From positions 1 through 64,000 of the forward strand of contig NZ_KB898473.1 of the NCBI RefSeq assembly GCF_000377645.1: 64,000 bases of DNA, given 5' to 3'. The translations under genes were made by a program, and so were the position numbers. Under the pieces are notes generated by a model, which was not told the origin of the DNA, did not search any database, and saw only the letters and a program-made list of their open reading frames with translations. This document shows positions 42,527 to 52,154 of this stretch, one piece after another; position 1 is the first letter of the stretch; each line of letters begins with the position of its first letter. Origin of the DNA: Thiomonas sp. FB-6. GTDB lineage: Bacteria; Pseudomonadota; Gammaproteobacteria; Burkholderiales; Burkholderiaceae_C.

Positions 42527-44065
42527 TCAGCCCGTGTAGGACGGCAGCTCGATCACGTAGGTGTCGACCACCAGGCTGGTGTTGTTCACCACGGGGTTGG
42601 ACGGATCGCCCGCACCCCAGTCGCTTTGCACCAGGATGCGCGTGCCGCTGGGGCTGATGGTCACGTTCGGTTGCGCCCAGTACGTGGAAGTGGTCGCGTT
42701 GCTCCACGCGCCGGTGCTGCGGTGATGGGCCACGCGGTACACGGCGTTGGTGTTGATGTTCGCGATGAACACCTCCTGGTCCAGCAGGGTCGTGGGGTTG
42801 CTGGTCGGGCCGCTGTTGTTCGTTCCGTAGGGCGAGCCCACCGCCGAGCCCACCGCCCAGGCCTGGTTCAGGTAGGCGGTGGAGCCGACGAAGGATTCCC
42901 CGCGGGTGTAGCCGTAGCCGTTGGCCACCCCGATGATGGTCGAGACGGTCCCGGTCTCGAGGTTCGCCATGATCATGTTGCCGACCGTGGGGGTATCGAA
43001 TTGCACCCCCAGCAACACATCCTGTCCCGCGGCGTTCAGGCTCGTGTCGATATGTTCGTTCGAGCTGAAACTCAATTGCCGCAGGAAATTGCCCCCGCCA
43101 TCGAGCACCCAGGTCTGGTAGTTCGCCGAGGACGCGAAATTGGTATCGTTCCAGAACCACCCGTTGCCGCTGAGCCTGGGCGCCGGGATCATGGTCCGCT
43201 GCTCGGCCAGCGGAATGCTCGCGTAGCGGATCACGTTTCCGGTGAGCATGTCGAAACCGAAGCAATTCCCGGCAAGGTAGCCGTTGATATTGGGAATGCC
43301 TCCGGCCATCAGGCCCCAGATGCGGTTGTCGGCCCCGGCCACTCCGTAGTAGCCGCCGTTGGCGAAGGGATAGCCCGCCCGCACCGGACCCGTGGTCGGC
43401 CAGCCTTGGCTCCGCAGGTAGGGCATGAAGTCATGCACGACGGTGTGCACCCCGCTCGACACGTTGTACGAGGTGAGCTGCGCGTAGGTCGTACCGCTGA
43501 GGGAGAAATTGTCGATGTAATACAGAATGTCCGGATCGGTGCGCGACCACCAGAATTGCTCGATATCCGACGGGTTGATGGGCAGGAACTGGATGAACCC
43601 GTAGGTCTTGCCGTCGAACATCGCCCAGCCCTGCGTATCCCCGCTGTTGAACGGCGTGGTGGTCACGTACAGGATGAGCCGGGTCTCGTTGCAGTTCCAC
43701 GCCTGGGTCGACGGGTACGCCGGCATCGCCACGTTGGCGGCGGCGCCGCCGTTGTTGGTGGGCCCGTTCGCGATATCGGTGATGCGGATCATCGTCGTGC
43801 CGAAGTCCGGATCCCGGACCTTTTGCAGCAGGGTGGGCTTGGTCATCGCCGTGTACGGTACCGGGGAGGTTCCGTAATCATGCAGGCCCGCGCTCAGGTC
43901 GACCCCGCTCGGCGGCGGGACGGCCGTGGTGCTGGTGATGCCGGAACTGCCGCCGCTGCTGCCGCTGCTGCCTCCGCCACCGCCTCCGCCGCAGGCGCTG
44001 AGGGAACCCAGGGCGGGCAGGGTCAGGAGGCTTTGCTGAAGGAAGCGTCTACGATTCGGATTCAT
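42527..44065 (-). CDS. Beta-propeller lipoprotein with Gly/Ser linker, paralogue of the gene at 41014
   Basis: 512 residues from ATG 44065 (MNPNRRRFLQQSLLTLPALG). Twin-Arg-like RRRFLQQS, lipobox LSAC, then a low-complexity stretch of Gly and Ser (about 22 residues). The propeller part matches its neighbour: DPDFGTTMIRITD, MPAYPSTQAWNCNETRLILYV, NPSDIEQFWWSRTDPD, GYPFANG, HHRSTGAWSNA and YWAQPNVTISPSGTRILVQSDWG. The longer open frame upstream of 44065 is not conserved-looking. 25 bp separate it from the paralogue downstream, so they are likely co-expressed. A TATAGT hexamer on this strand (44251-44256) is a possible -10 element. Confidence 0.77.
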   Translation of the reverse strand: MNPNRRRFLQQSLLTLPALGSLSACGGGGGGGSSGSSGGSSGITSTTAVPPPSGVDLSAGLHDYGTSPVPYTAMTKPTLLQKVRDPDFGTTMIRITDIANGPTNNGGAAANVAMPAYPSTQAWNCNETRLILYVTTTPFNSGDTQGWAMFDGKTYGFIQFLPINPSDIEQFWWSRTDPDILYYIDNFSLSGTTYAQLTSYNVSSGVHTVVHDFMPYLRSQGWPTTGPVRAGYPFANGGYYGVAGADNRIWGLMAGGIPNINGYLAGNCFGFDMLTGNVIRYASIPLAEQRTMIPAPRLSGNGWFWNDTNFASSANYQTWVLDGGGNFLRQLSFSSNEHIDTSLNAAGQDVLLGVQFDTPTVGNMIMANLETGTVSTIIGVANGYGYTRGESFVGSTAYLNQAWAVGSAVGSPYGTNNSGPTSNPTTLLDQEVFIANINTNAVYRVAHHRSTGAWSNATTSTYWAQPNVTISPSGTRILVQSDWGAGDPSNPVVNNTSLVVDTYVIELPSYTG

Positions 44066-44276
44066 GGGGCGTGGTTCCCGGAAAAGGCCTTGGCGCCTGC
44101 GGTCGAGACAGGCGCGCGGATCCCCCATGTGCATCGCATGCGATATTGCCGCATCGACCGGCGCCATGGACGACCCTGCGCTGTTTGGCGGAGCCGGAGG
44201 CTATCCGCGAAGCTGCCCGGGGGCGCCGGCTGGCGCATCTTATCCGGAGCACTATAACAAAGCGTGACGATGGAGT

Positions 44277-44300
44277 GGCCCGTGAATGCGGGCCCTTTTT
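44277..44300 (+). terminator. Hairpin plus T-tract, oriented on the plus strand
   Basis: GGCCCG (44277-44282), a six-base loop TGAATG, CGGGCC (44289-44294), then C and five T. This is a rho-independent terminator form for plus-strand transcription. All neighbouring genes here are on the minus strand, and read in that direction the hairpin lacks a T-tract. It may stop antisense read-through coming from the tviC side. Confidence 0.45.
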
Positions 44301-44309
44301 CGCGGCGGA

Positions 44310-45449
44310 TCAGAGTTCGGGTCGATTTTCCGGCTGCGGCTGCTTGCGGAGATTGAAGGCCCACGAGCCCAGCACACCCGAGTGCAGCAGGACATCCTTC
44401 GCGGGGACTTCCCAGTAACGGTAGATCAGCAGGGAAGCCAGGATCATCAGCAACGTCAGCGCGGGGGTGATGATCCACGCGGTCCAGGCCGCATCCGGGC
44501 CCAGGGGGCCCCGCAGGCTTGCGAGAATCGCCACACCCAGGGTCTGGTGCAGCAGGTACAGGCTGTAGCTGGCCATGCCCACCGCGGCCACCGGTCGCAG
44601 CGAAAGCCACGAAAGCCACCGGGCTCGCGACAGCATGAGCAGGAAAAGGGCGTAACAGAGCACCAGCGCTGCGAGCGCGACGACCAGGTCGGCCACGGGC
44701 TGACGGCTCAGCATCGCCCACTCGCCCAGCGCGGCCTCGGCCACGAGCAGCCAGCCACGCCAGTCGCGGTGGTCTTCATGCAGCGCATAAAAGCCGACCC
44801 CCGCCACGAACCAGGGCATGTAGTCCAGCGCAAAGATGAATTCCACGGCCCACACATGGGGCAGATGCGCCAGAGTCATGCCCTGCACCGCGGCTACCAG
44901 GGCCGCGAACGCCGCGGCGACCGACAGGAAGAAGCGCTTCGAGCCCGCCGCGAAATACAGCAGGCCGATCCAGAAATAGAACTTGACCTCCACGTACAGC
45001 GACCAGTACGAGCCATCCATGGAATGGACATCGCGCCCGAGAAGGTGGGACCAGAGGAATGGGTCCGTGAAGGTCAGGCTGGGCAGGAAATCGCGCCAGT
45101 TCACCCGTGTGGCCTGCTGTGGCAACAGGGAGACCACCACGAAGGTGGCCAGCGAACACAGCAGCATGGTCGGAAACAGCCGCGCGAAGCGCTTGCGGGC
45201 GAAATCTCCCGGGCTGCGGGATCGGAACAGCGTCATGCTGATCACGAATCCGGAGATGATGAAAAACAGGTTCACCCCGAGATAGCCGTACCTGAACACC
45301 CCCCATGTCGCGCCAAGGGCCCCATAGGGATACAAGGAAACCGGCGACTCCGGCGGAGCCCAGCGCGTGAAGTAGTGAAACCCGATCACCAGCAGGATCG
45401 CCAGCGCGCGAAAGCCGTCCAGCGTGCGCAAGCGATCGTGGCTGCCCAT
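44310..45449 (-). CDS. O-acyltransferase, acyltransferase-3 (OafA) family
   Basis: 379 residues and about ten membrane segments. RLRTLDGFRALAILLVIGFHYF at the N-terminus holds the conserved Arg and His, FFIISGFVISMTLF and FARKRFARLFPTM follow. These enzymes move acetyl or other acyl groups from cytoplasmic donors to surface sugars. Next to the exopolysaccharide genes it probably O-acetylates the polymer. No SGNH domain is fused. 30 bp downstream of the gene at 45480 on the same strand. Confidence 0.9.
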   Translation of the reverse strand: MGSHDRLRTLDGFRALAILLVIGFHYFTRWAPPESPVSLYPYGALGATWGVFRYGYLGVNLFFIISGFVISMTLFRSRSPGDFARKRFARLFPTMLLCSLATFVVVSLLPQQATRVNWRDFLPSLTFTDPFLWSHLLGRDVHSMDGSYWSLYVEVKFYFWIGLLYFAAGSKRFFLSVAAAFAALVAAVQGMTLAHLPHVWAVEFIFALDYMPWFVAGVGFYALHEDHRDWRGWLLVAEAALGEWAMLSRQPVADLVVALAALVLCYALFLLMLSRARWLSWLSLRPVAAVGMASYSLYLLHQTLGVAILASLRGPLGPDAAWTAWIITPALTLLMILASLLIYRYWEVPAKDVLLHSGVLGSWAFNLRKQPQPENRPEL

Positions 45450-45479
45450 GGTCTTGCCCGGACGGGTCTTCCGTATGGA

Positions 45480-46457
45480 TCAGGGAGCCTTGATCTCGTT
45501 CACCGAGCCGTCGTTGCCATCGGTGAAGTAGAGGTTGGTTCCGTCGGTCGCCAGGAAAAACGGCTGGTTGGGCGCGACGCTGATCGTCTTGACCAAAGCG
45601 CCGGTCGTCGCATCCACCTTGCTGATGGACTGGCCCTGATAATTCGCGACAAACAGATAGGAACCGATCTGCACGACCCCCATGGGCTCGTTGAAGCCGG
45701 TGGCGGCCGTCGCATAGCTTCCCGTCTGCAGCGTGCCCGCGCTGATGCTCAGGCTACCCAGCGCGTTGTTCAGCGTGTCGGTCACGTACAGCTTCGATCC
45801 CGCGGGAGCGAGATAGACATCCCAAGGCAAGAGCACACTGGTTCCCGGCCTATAGTTTGCCGTCACAGCCCCCCCTGAAACCGGGACCTGCAGCACAGCC
45901 CCGCCACCGTGGCTGGCGACATACAGCGAAAGGCCGTCCGACGACAGCGACAGGCCGGTCGGGTTGTTCAACGCGGCCAGCGCCAGGGTAGTGGTCACGC
46001 CGTTGCTCAGGTCGACCGCGGAAATCGTGCCGGCCGAGAAGTTCGCGATGTAAAGCGTGCTCGACGTCCCGTCAACGGCAATGCCGGTGGGCGACGACAA
46101 CGTGTACGAAGGGCCTCCCGGCGAAGTCACCAGCGCCAGCGTGTGCTCAGGGTAGTTCGCCTGGTCCAGCGCGATCTCGATCACCGAGTTGCTGTTGGCA
46201 TCCGCGACGTACAGGGTCTTGCCGTCGGCGGATACGGCAAGGCCTTGCGGATACTTGAAGCCCGTGGCGCTCAACGAGGATGTCGACGGCGCGATGGTCC
46301 CGCTGGGTACGACCGGTGTCACCGTCGCGGTGGACCCTGTCGTCGTTGTCGTCGTGGTCGTCGTGGTCGACGAACTCCCGCCGCTGCCCCCTCCTCCGCA
46401 CGCGGCCAACATGCAACCCAGGCTCGCGATGAGCAACCATGCGACCGTGCGATTCAT
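45480..46457 (-). CDS. NHL/YncE-type beta-propeller lipoprotein
   Basis: 325 residues. Signal and lipobox CMLAAC, followed by Gly/Ser and a run of ten Thr, an unstructured tether. The mature part has repeated propeller blades: GFKYPQGLAVSADGKTLYVA, LSSPTGIAVDGTSSTLYIA, NNPTGLSLSSDGLSLYVA, EPMGVVQIGSYLFVAN and QPFFLATDGTNLYFTDGNDG. Likely an outer-membrane-tethered binding protein. Function not known. It is not obviously related to the two propellers at 41-44 kb. Confidence 0.8.
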   Translation of the reverse strand: MNRTVAWLLIASLGCMLAACGGGGSGGSSSTTTTTTTTTTGSTATVTPVVPSGTIAPSTSSLSATGFKYPQGLAVSADGKTLYVADANSNSVIEIALDQANYPEHTLALVTSPGGPSYTLSSPTGIAVDGTSSTLYIANFSAGTISAVDLSNGVTTTLALAALNNPTGLSLSSDGLSLYVASHGGGAVLQVPVSGGAVTANYRPGTSVLLPWDVYLAPAGSKLYVTDTLNNALGSLSISAGTLQTGSYATAATGFNEPMGVVQIGSYLFVANYQGQSISKVDATTGALVKTISVAPNQPFFLATDGTNLYFTDGNDGSVNEIKAP

Positions 46458-46584
46458 TGCCTACCCCCGCCCATTGACTTGAATATGACCGTACATCTTG
46501 CGAATGCACTGCATTTTGCACGAGTCGGCCTCGATTGCGCCAAAAATTCCGACAAGTGTCCCCGCAGTCCCGCGAAGATGACCG

Positions 46585-47514
46585 TCAGGCCGCCGCCCGC
46601 CGCGCCAGGTAGATCCCCCCCAGCGCCACCAGCCCGCCCGCCATCTGCAGCGGGCCCATCGCCTGGCCCAGGATGATCCACGCGTACACCGCGGCCGCGG
46701 CCGGCTGCATCAGCAGGCCCACCGAGGCCAGCCCGGGGTGCAGGTGCTTGATGGCATGCGCCACCACCACCTGCCCGCCGATCTGCACCACCAGCGCCAG
46801 GCCGATCAGCCACAGCCAGCCGATGGGCGCCGTGGGCAGCATGTGCCCCTGCAGCAGCGCGAAGGGCAGAAGGGCCAGGGTCGCTCCGGAGCTCACCCAG
46901 GCCATCAGCGGCAGGGTGCGCAGGCGCTGCCGAGCCTGCTGCACGCCCAGCTGGTAGGCCGCGTAGAACAGCGCCGAGCTCAGGCCGCAGATGTCACCCA
47001 GCAGCGCCGTGCCGTGGTTCAGGTGGGCGCCGATCATCAGCATGGCCCCGGCCAGGGCCACGCCCATGCCGAGCAGGAAGGATCCGCTGGGGGCGATACC
47101 GGTCATCGCCCACAAGGCCACCGCGATCACCACCGGCGCCAGGTTGGACTCCAGCGTGGCGTTGGCCACCGTGGTCCAGAAGAGACCCAGGTGGTACAGG
47201 ATCAGGTCGCCCGCGAACATGGCGGCGGCCAGCGCGATCAGCGCCGAGCGCGACCAGCCGTGGAACCACATGGGCACGACCGGGGCGGGCTGTTCCAGCG
47301 CAGGTTCGAGTTCGGCCTCGGGCGGCGGCGACACCACACTGCGCGAGGCACGCACATGCTGGGCCGCGGCCCAGCCCACGAGCACGACGGAGGCCAGGGC
47401 CATGCGCCAGAAGGCGCTGCCGAAAGGACCCACGCCCACGTCGCCCGCCAGGCGCACCAGCACGCCGCCCAGGCCCATCATCGCACCGCCGAAAAGCAGG
47501 ATCAGGAATTCCAT
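46585..47514 (-). CDS. EamA-family (DMT) transporter
   Basis: 309 residues with ten hydrophobic segments in two EamA repeats (GGAMMGLGGVLVRLAG and the second half starting near ALLGDICGLSSALFYAAYQLG). Conserved GPLQMAGGLVALGGIYLARR at the end. Metabolite exporter of unknown substrate. Separated by 127 bp from the propeller gene downstream, without a recognisable terminator. Confidence 0.87.
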   Translation of the reverse strand: MEFLILLFGGAMMGLGGVLVRLAGDVGVGPFGSAFWRMALASVVLVGWAAAQHVRASRSVVSPPPEAELEPALEQPAPVVPMWFHGWSRSALIALAAAMFAGDLILYHLGLFWTTVANATLESNLAPVVIAVALWAMTGIAPSGSFLLGMGVALAGAMLMIGAHLNHGTALLGDICGLSSALFYAAYQLGVQQARQRLRTLPLMAWVSSGATLALLPFALLQGHMLPTAPIGWLWLIGLALVVQIGGQVVVAHAIKHLHPGLASVGLLMQPAAAAVYAWIILGQAMGPLQMAGGLVALGGIYLARRAAA

Positions 47515-47586
47515 CCCGCCATTGTTGCCGAGACGCGCGGCCTTTGCCGCTGCCGGCCCGCGGCCTGCGCGCGGTTGGGAGCCGCC

Positions 47587-48756
47587 TCAGAAAAGGCTGG
47601 GCTGCAGCAAGGCGCGCGGCGCCACGAACTGCGTGCTGTCCAGCGCCTGCACCCGCTGCGCCAGGCCGGCGCGGCGCGCCGCGCGCGCCACGCGCTGGCT
47701 CAGCAGTTGCGCCCAGGGGCCCTGGCCGCGAAAGCGCTGGCCGAAGGTGGCGGCGTAGTCGCGCGGAGCCCGCGTCTCGTCGCCCTCGCGCAGCGAGGCG
47801 TCGATGCCGTGCAGGTCCTGCACCCGCGCCATGACCCGCGCTGCGCGCTCCGGGAAATGGGTCTGCAGCCAATGCCGGAACAGCGGCGCCACCTCCCAGG
47901 GCAGGCGCAGCACGATGTGGAACACGGCCTGCGCGCCGGCGTCGGCCGCCGCCTGCACGATGGCCTCGATGTCCCCGTCGTTCACGAAGGGAATGACCGG
48001 CGCGATGCCTACGGTCACCGGCACGCCCGCCTCGGCGAGCCGGCGCACCGCCTGCAGACGGCGCTGCGGCGAGGCCGCGCGCGGCTCCAGGATGCGCGCC
48101 AGGGCGGGGTCCAGAGTCGTGATGCTCAGCGCGGCGTGCGCTCGGCGCGCCGCGGCGGCTTCGGCCAGCAGGTCGATGTCGCGCTCGATGCCGGCCGACT
48201 TGGTGATCACGGTGTAGGGATGGCGGGTGCGAGCGAACAGCTCCAGGATGCCGCGGGTGATGCGCAGCTGGCGCTCCACCGGCTGGTAGGCGTCGGTGAC
48301 GCTGCCCACGGCGATCGGGCTGGGGCGGTAGCCGCGAGCGCCGAATTCGCGCTCCAGCACCTCCACCGCATTGCGCTTGGCGACCAGCCGGGTCTCGAAG
48401 TCCAGCCCGGGCGACAGGTCGAGGTAGGCGTGGGTGGGGCGCGCGTAGCAGTAGATGCAGCCGTGCTCGCAGCCGCGGTAGGGATTGACCGCGAGCTCGA
48501 AGGGAATGTCGGGCGAGTCGTTGCGGCTGAGCATCTGGCGCACCTGCTGCTCGCGCACCTCGGTGGGCGGCGCCGCGGGGGTGTCAACGGTATCGGGCGC
48601 CTCGGCGGCGGCTTCGTCCCAGCCGTCGGATTCGGCATCGCGCCCGCGCGCCTCGAAGCGGTGCGCGATGGCCACCGTGGTGCCGCGCCCCTTGGCGGCC
48701 TGCGCCGGTGCATCGGGAAGCCCGCTGACGGGCACGATTGGGATGGAGCGGCGCAC
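47587..48756 (-). CDS. PA0069-family radical SAM protein
   Basis: 389 residues. The iron-sulfur motif CEHGCIYCYARPTHAYL (CxxxCxxC) lies near residue 95 and is followed by the TIM-barrel SAM domain (VITKSAGIERDIDLL, ALSITTLDPALARILEPR). N-terminal AKGRGTTVAIAHRFE is the family's hallmark. Related to spore photoproduct lyase-like enzymes, but no substrate is established. Single gene between transporters. Confidence 0.9.
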   Translation of the reverse strand: MRRSIPIVPVSGLPDAPAQAAKGRGTTVAIAHRFEARGRDAESDGWDEAAAEAPDTVDTPAAPPTEVREQQVRQMLSRNDSPDIPFELAVNPYRGCEHGCIYCYARPTHAYLDLSPGLDFETRLVAKRNAVEVLEREFGARGYRPSPIAVGSVTDAYQPVERQLRITRGILELFARTRHPYTVITKSAGIERDIDLLAEAAAARRAHAALSITTLDPALARILEPRAASPQRRLQAVRRLAEAGVPVTVGIAPVIPFVNDGDIEAIVQAAADAGAQAVFHIVLRLPWEVAPLFRHWLQTHFPERAARVMARVQDLHGIDASLREGDETRAPRDYAATFGQRFRGQGPWAQLLSQRVARAARRAGLAQRVQALDSTQFVAPRALLQPSLF

Positions 48757-48805
48757 CGAGAACCTCCTGCGCGGAACTGTATGAATCTACAGTATACGCG
48801 CTGGC

Positions 48806-50800
48806 TCAAGCCCCTCCCAGCAACACATCCTCTGCCAGCGCCAGCTGGGGTTGCGAGCCGGACAGCACCACGGCGTCGCCTTCGCCGAGCACCAGCTCGG
48901 CGTCGGGCGCGAGCACGCGGCCGTCGGCGCGGCGCACCTGCAGGACCAGCGCGCCGTGCAGTTCGAGCTGCTGCAGCACCTGGCCCACGGCGCGCGCGCC
49001 GGCGGGCAGCGTGACCGTGCGCAGGCGCGGCTGTTCGGCCTGCTCCAGGCTGCCCGCGGGGTCGTCGAAACCGTGGAAAAAGTCGCGCAGCAGGCCGTAG
49101 CGCTCGGCGCGCGCGTCGCGCAGGCGCGCCACCACCCGCGGCAGCGGCACGCCCACCATGGCCAGGGTCTGCGAGGCCAGCATCAGCGAGCCCTCCAGTA
49201 CCTCGGGCACCACCTCGGCGGCGCCGGCGGCGCGCAGCTCGTCCAGGCTGGCGTCGTCGTGGGTGCGCACCAGCACCGGCACGCGCGGCGCGTGGCGGTG
49301 CACCAGGTCGAGCACGCGCAGCGCGGAGCGCTTGTCGACGTAGCTGATGACCACGCAGCTGGCGCGCGCCAGACCCGCCGCTTGCAGGCTGTGCAGCCGG
49401 GTGGCGTCGCCGTAGACCACGTTGCGCCCGCCGGCGGCGCTGCGCGCCACGCGCTCGGGGTCCAGGTCCAGCGCCACGTAGACCACGCCTTCGTCCTGCA
49501 GCAGGCGCGCCAGGTTCTGGCCGCTGCGCCCGAAGCCGCAGATCAGCACGTGGTTCTGGGTGCGGATGGTCTTGCGCGCGATGTCGGTGAGCTGCAGCGA
49601 AGCGCGCATCCACTCGCTGGCCACCAGCTTGAGCACCAGCGCGTCGATGTGCTGGGCCAGGAAGGGAGCTGCCAGCATGGACAGCACCAGCGCGGCCAGC
49701 AGCGGGCTGAGCAGTTCCGGCGGCAGCAGCCGGTAGGCGGCCGCCAGGTTGAGCAGCACGATGCCGAACTCGCCGGCCGGGCCCAGCCACAGCGCGGTGC
49801 GCAGCGCCACGCCCGGCGGCGTGCCGCGCAGCATCTCGATGCCGGCCACCAGCAGCACCTTGAGCACCAGCACGCCCAGCGCCACGGCCAGCACCAGCCA
49901 CCAGCTGTGCAGCACGTAGCGCCAGTCGAGCATCATGCCGATGGTGATGAAGAACAGGCCCAGCAGCACGTCGCGGAAGGGCCGGATATCGGCCTCCACC
50001 TGATGGCGGAACTCGGTCTCGGCGATCAGCATGCCGGCCAGGAAGGCGCCCAGGGTCAGTGACAGGCCGGCCAGCTCGGTGAGCCAGGCCAGGCCCAGCG
50101 TGATGAGCAGCATGTTGAGCATGAACAGCTCGTCGGAGCGCCGGCGCACCACCAGGCGCAGCCAGGGGCGCAGCAGGCGCCCGCCGGCGAACAGGATCAC
50201 CGCCAGCACCACCACGGCCTTCAGCGCGGCCAGGGCCAGCGTGCCGCCCAGCGAGGCGCCCGGCGTGGCCAGCGCGGGAATCAGCACCAGCAGCGGCACC
50301 ACCGCCAGGTCCTGGAACAGCAGCACGCCGAGGATGTGCCGGCCGTGCTCGCTCTCCATCTCCAGGCGGTCGGACAGCAGCTTCATGACGATGGCCGTGG
50401 AGGACATGGCCAGGATGCCGCCGGCGGCCACGCCGAAGGCCACCGGCCGCGCCCAGGCCGCAGGGGCCAACCAGCCGGCGAGCAGGCTGACACCCAGCAC
50501 CGCCAGCATGACGGCCCCCACCTGCGCGGCGCCCAGCCCGAACACCAGCTTGCGCATGGCGCGGATCTTGGCCAGGCTGAACTCCAGGCCGATGGAGAAC
50601 ATCAGGAACACCACGCCGAATTCGGCCAGGTGCTCGGCGGTGGAAGGGTCCTGCGACAGCGCGATGCCCAGCGCGTTGGGCCCGATCAACGCGCCCGCGG
50701 CCAGGTAGCCGAGCATGGCCGGCAGTTGCAGCAGGCGAAACACCACCACGCCGGCGACCGCGGCGACCAGCAGCAGGAGGGTGACTTGGAGACCGTGCAT
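48806..50800 (-). CDS. Kef-type monovalent cation:proton antiporter (CPA2) with RCK domains
   Basis: 664 residues. Twelve-helix CPA2 transporter (FLMFSIGLEFSLAKIRAM, FFITIGMMLDW) followed by a TrkA-N/RCK nucleotide-binding domain (HVLICGFGRSGQNLARLL) and a TrkA-C domain (RTVTLPAGARAVGQVLQQL). Likely potassium efflux in exchange for protons. ATG 50800 (MHGLQVTLLLLVAAVAG) leads straight into the first helix; an ATG 20 codons upstream is unlikely. Confidence 0.9.
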   Translation of the reverse strand: MHGLQVTLLLLVAAVAGVVVFRLLQLPAMLGYLAAGALIGPNALGIALSQDPSTAEHLAEFGVVFLMFSIGLEFSLAKIRAMRKLVFGLGAAQVGAVMLAVLGVSLLAGWLAPAAWARPVAFGVAAGGILAMSSTAIVMKLLSDRLEMESEHGRHILGVLLFQDLAVVPLLVLIPALATPGASLGGTLALAALKAVVVLAVILFAGGRLLRPWLRLVVRRRSDELFMLNMLLITLGLAWLTELAGLSLTLGAFLAGMLIAETEFRHQVEADIRPFRDVLLGLFFITIGMMLDWRYVLHSWWLVLAVALGVLVLKVLLVAGIEMLRGTPPGVALRTALWLGPAGEFGIVLLNLAAAYRLLPPELLSPLLAALVLSMLAAPFLAQHIDALVLKLVASEWMRASLQLTDIARKTIRTQNHVLICGFGRSGQNLARLLQDEGVVYVALDLDPERVARSAAGGRNVVYGDATRLHSLQAAGLARASCVVISYVDKRSALRVLDLVHRHAPRVPVLVRTHDDASLDELRAAGAAEVVPEVLEGSLMLASQTLAMVGVPLPRVVARLRDARAERYGLLRDFFHGFDDPAGSLEQAEQPRLRTVTLPAGARAVGQVLQQLELHGALVLQVRRADGRVLAPDAELVLGEGDAVVLSGSQPQLALAEDVLLGGA

Positions 50801-50878
50801 GCGCGTAGCGGAGGAAGGCGCTCCGCCCGCTTCGGGCAGCAGAGCCGCCCGACACAGCATAAGCGAAGGGGCCGGCGC

Positions 50879-52114
50879 TCAGGGGCGCGCCGCGTCTATT
50901 CCACCGAAAAAGCCCCGGTATGCCAGCAGGTAGGCACCCTGGAACACGCCGGCGACGACGAAGGGCGCGATCAGCCAACCCCGCGCCAGCATCAGCCCGG
51001 ACAGCGCCGGGCCGATGGCGCGAGGCACCATCACCGACACGTTGTTCACGGTGGCGGCCAGGCCGCGCCGGCGCTCGTCGGTCAGCCCCACCACCAGGGC
51101 CTGGCGCACGCCGATGGTGCCGCGGTTGAAGGCCGAGCGCACGGCCCAGGCCACCGCGGCCAGCCCGAACCAGGGGCTCAGCGGGGTCAGCAGCAGCAGC
51201 GCCAGCCCCACCGCGCGCATATACACCACGGTGTCCACCAGGCCGAAGCGCCTGGACATGTGGCGCGCCAGTTGCGCGCCCAGCGCCGCGCACACGAAAC
51301 CGCCGGCCAGCGCCGGGCCGATGCTGGCCGGGCCGTGGCCGAAGCGCAGCGCGTACCAGTAGGCCATCCACGGCGCCACCATGCCGATGCCCAGGCCGTT
51401 GAAGCCGTTGGCCACCGCCAGGCGCAGCAGCATGCGGTTCTGCTCGCGGCGCGCCGGCTGCGCCGCCGCTTCGTCGTCGCTCGCCGGATCCCGCGGAGCT
51501 GCATGCGGGTGGTGCTCGGGCGCCTTCCAGACCAGCCACATGCCGATCATCGAACCCAGCAGCGGCAGCACGAACAAGGGGCGGAAGGCCAGCGCTCCCG
51601 GCAGTTCGCGCTGCCACAGCGCGGGCAGCGCCGCCAGCAGCGCGCCCACGGCCATGCCCCAGAAACCCAGCGCGGCGTTCAGGCTGAACACCCGCGGGCG
51701 GTCGGACGGCGCCAGGTCCTGCGCCAGCCATGCCTGTTCCAGCGGACCGAAAGGACCCGCGGCGCCGTTGGCACCGCGCCCGAAGCCACCCAGCAGCGCA
51801 CCCAGGCCCAGCACCCAGGGCTGGGTGCTGCACAGCGCGAGCAGGGCGCTGAGCAGGGCCACGCATTCGTAGGCCAGCAGGAAGTGGCGGCGCCCGAAGC
51901 GGTCGCTGGCGGGGCCCACCAGCAGCGTGAGCAGCACGGCGACGAACAAGGCGGCGGACAGCACGGCGCCGATGCTGGCGGCTCCCCAGCCCAGCGCGTG
52001 CAGGTACAGCGTGAACCCCACCACCAGCGCGCCCTGCCCCACGGCGCGCGCGAAACGCGCGCCCATCAGCAGCGGCACCGCACGCGGCAGGCCGCCGCTG
52101 CCGACGGCGCTCAT
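50879..52114 (-). CDS. MFS transporter
   Basis: 411 residues, twelve hydrophobic segments in two sets of six divided by a charged loop (PHAAPRDPASDDEAAAQ). LLVGPASDRFGRRHFLLAYE is the MFS loop 2-3 motif. Drug or metabolite efflux type; substrate not readable. 40 bp downstream of the TlpA gene on the same strand. Confidence 0.87.
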   Translation of the reverse strand: MSAVGSGGLPRAVPLLMGARFARAVGQGALVVGFTLYLHALGWGAASIGAVLSAALFVAVLLTLLVGPASDRFGRRHFLLAYECVALLSALLALCSTQPWVLGLGALLGGFGRGANGAAGPFGPLEQAWLAQDLAPSDRPRVFSLNAALGFWGMAVGALLAALPALWQRELPGALAFRPLFVLPLLGSMIGMWLVWKAPEHHPHAAPRDPASDDEAAAQPARREQNRMLLRLAVANGFNGLGIGMVAPWMAYWYALRFGHGPASIGPALAGGFVCAALGAQLARHMSRRFGLVDTVVYMRAVGLALLLLTPLSPWFGLAAVAWAVRSAFNRGTIGVRQALVVGLTDERRRGLAATVNNVSVMVPRAIGPALSGLMLARGWLIAPFVVAGVFQGAYLLAYRGFFGGIDAARP

Positions 52115-52154
52115 CGAACGGTCCTTGCCGGCATGCCCGAGACCCCGCAGCGGG

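Noticed and set aside
48207-51866. A 1219-codon minus-strand frame across the radical SAM, antiporter and MFS genes
   Set aside because: Out of phase with three well-supported genes; composition is that of a frame-shifted shadow.
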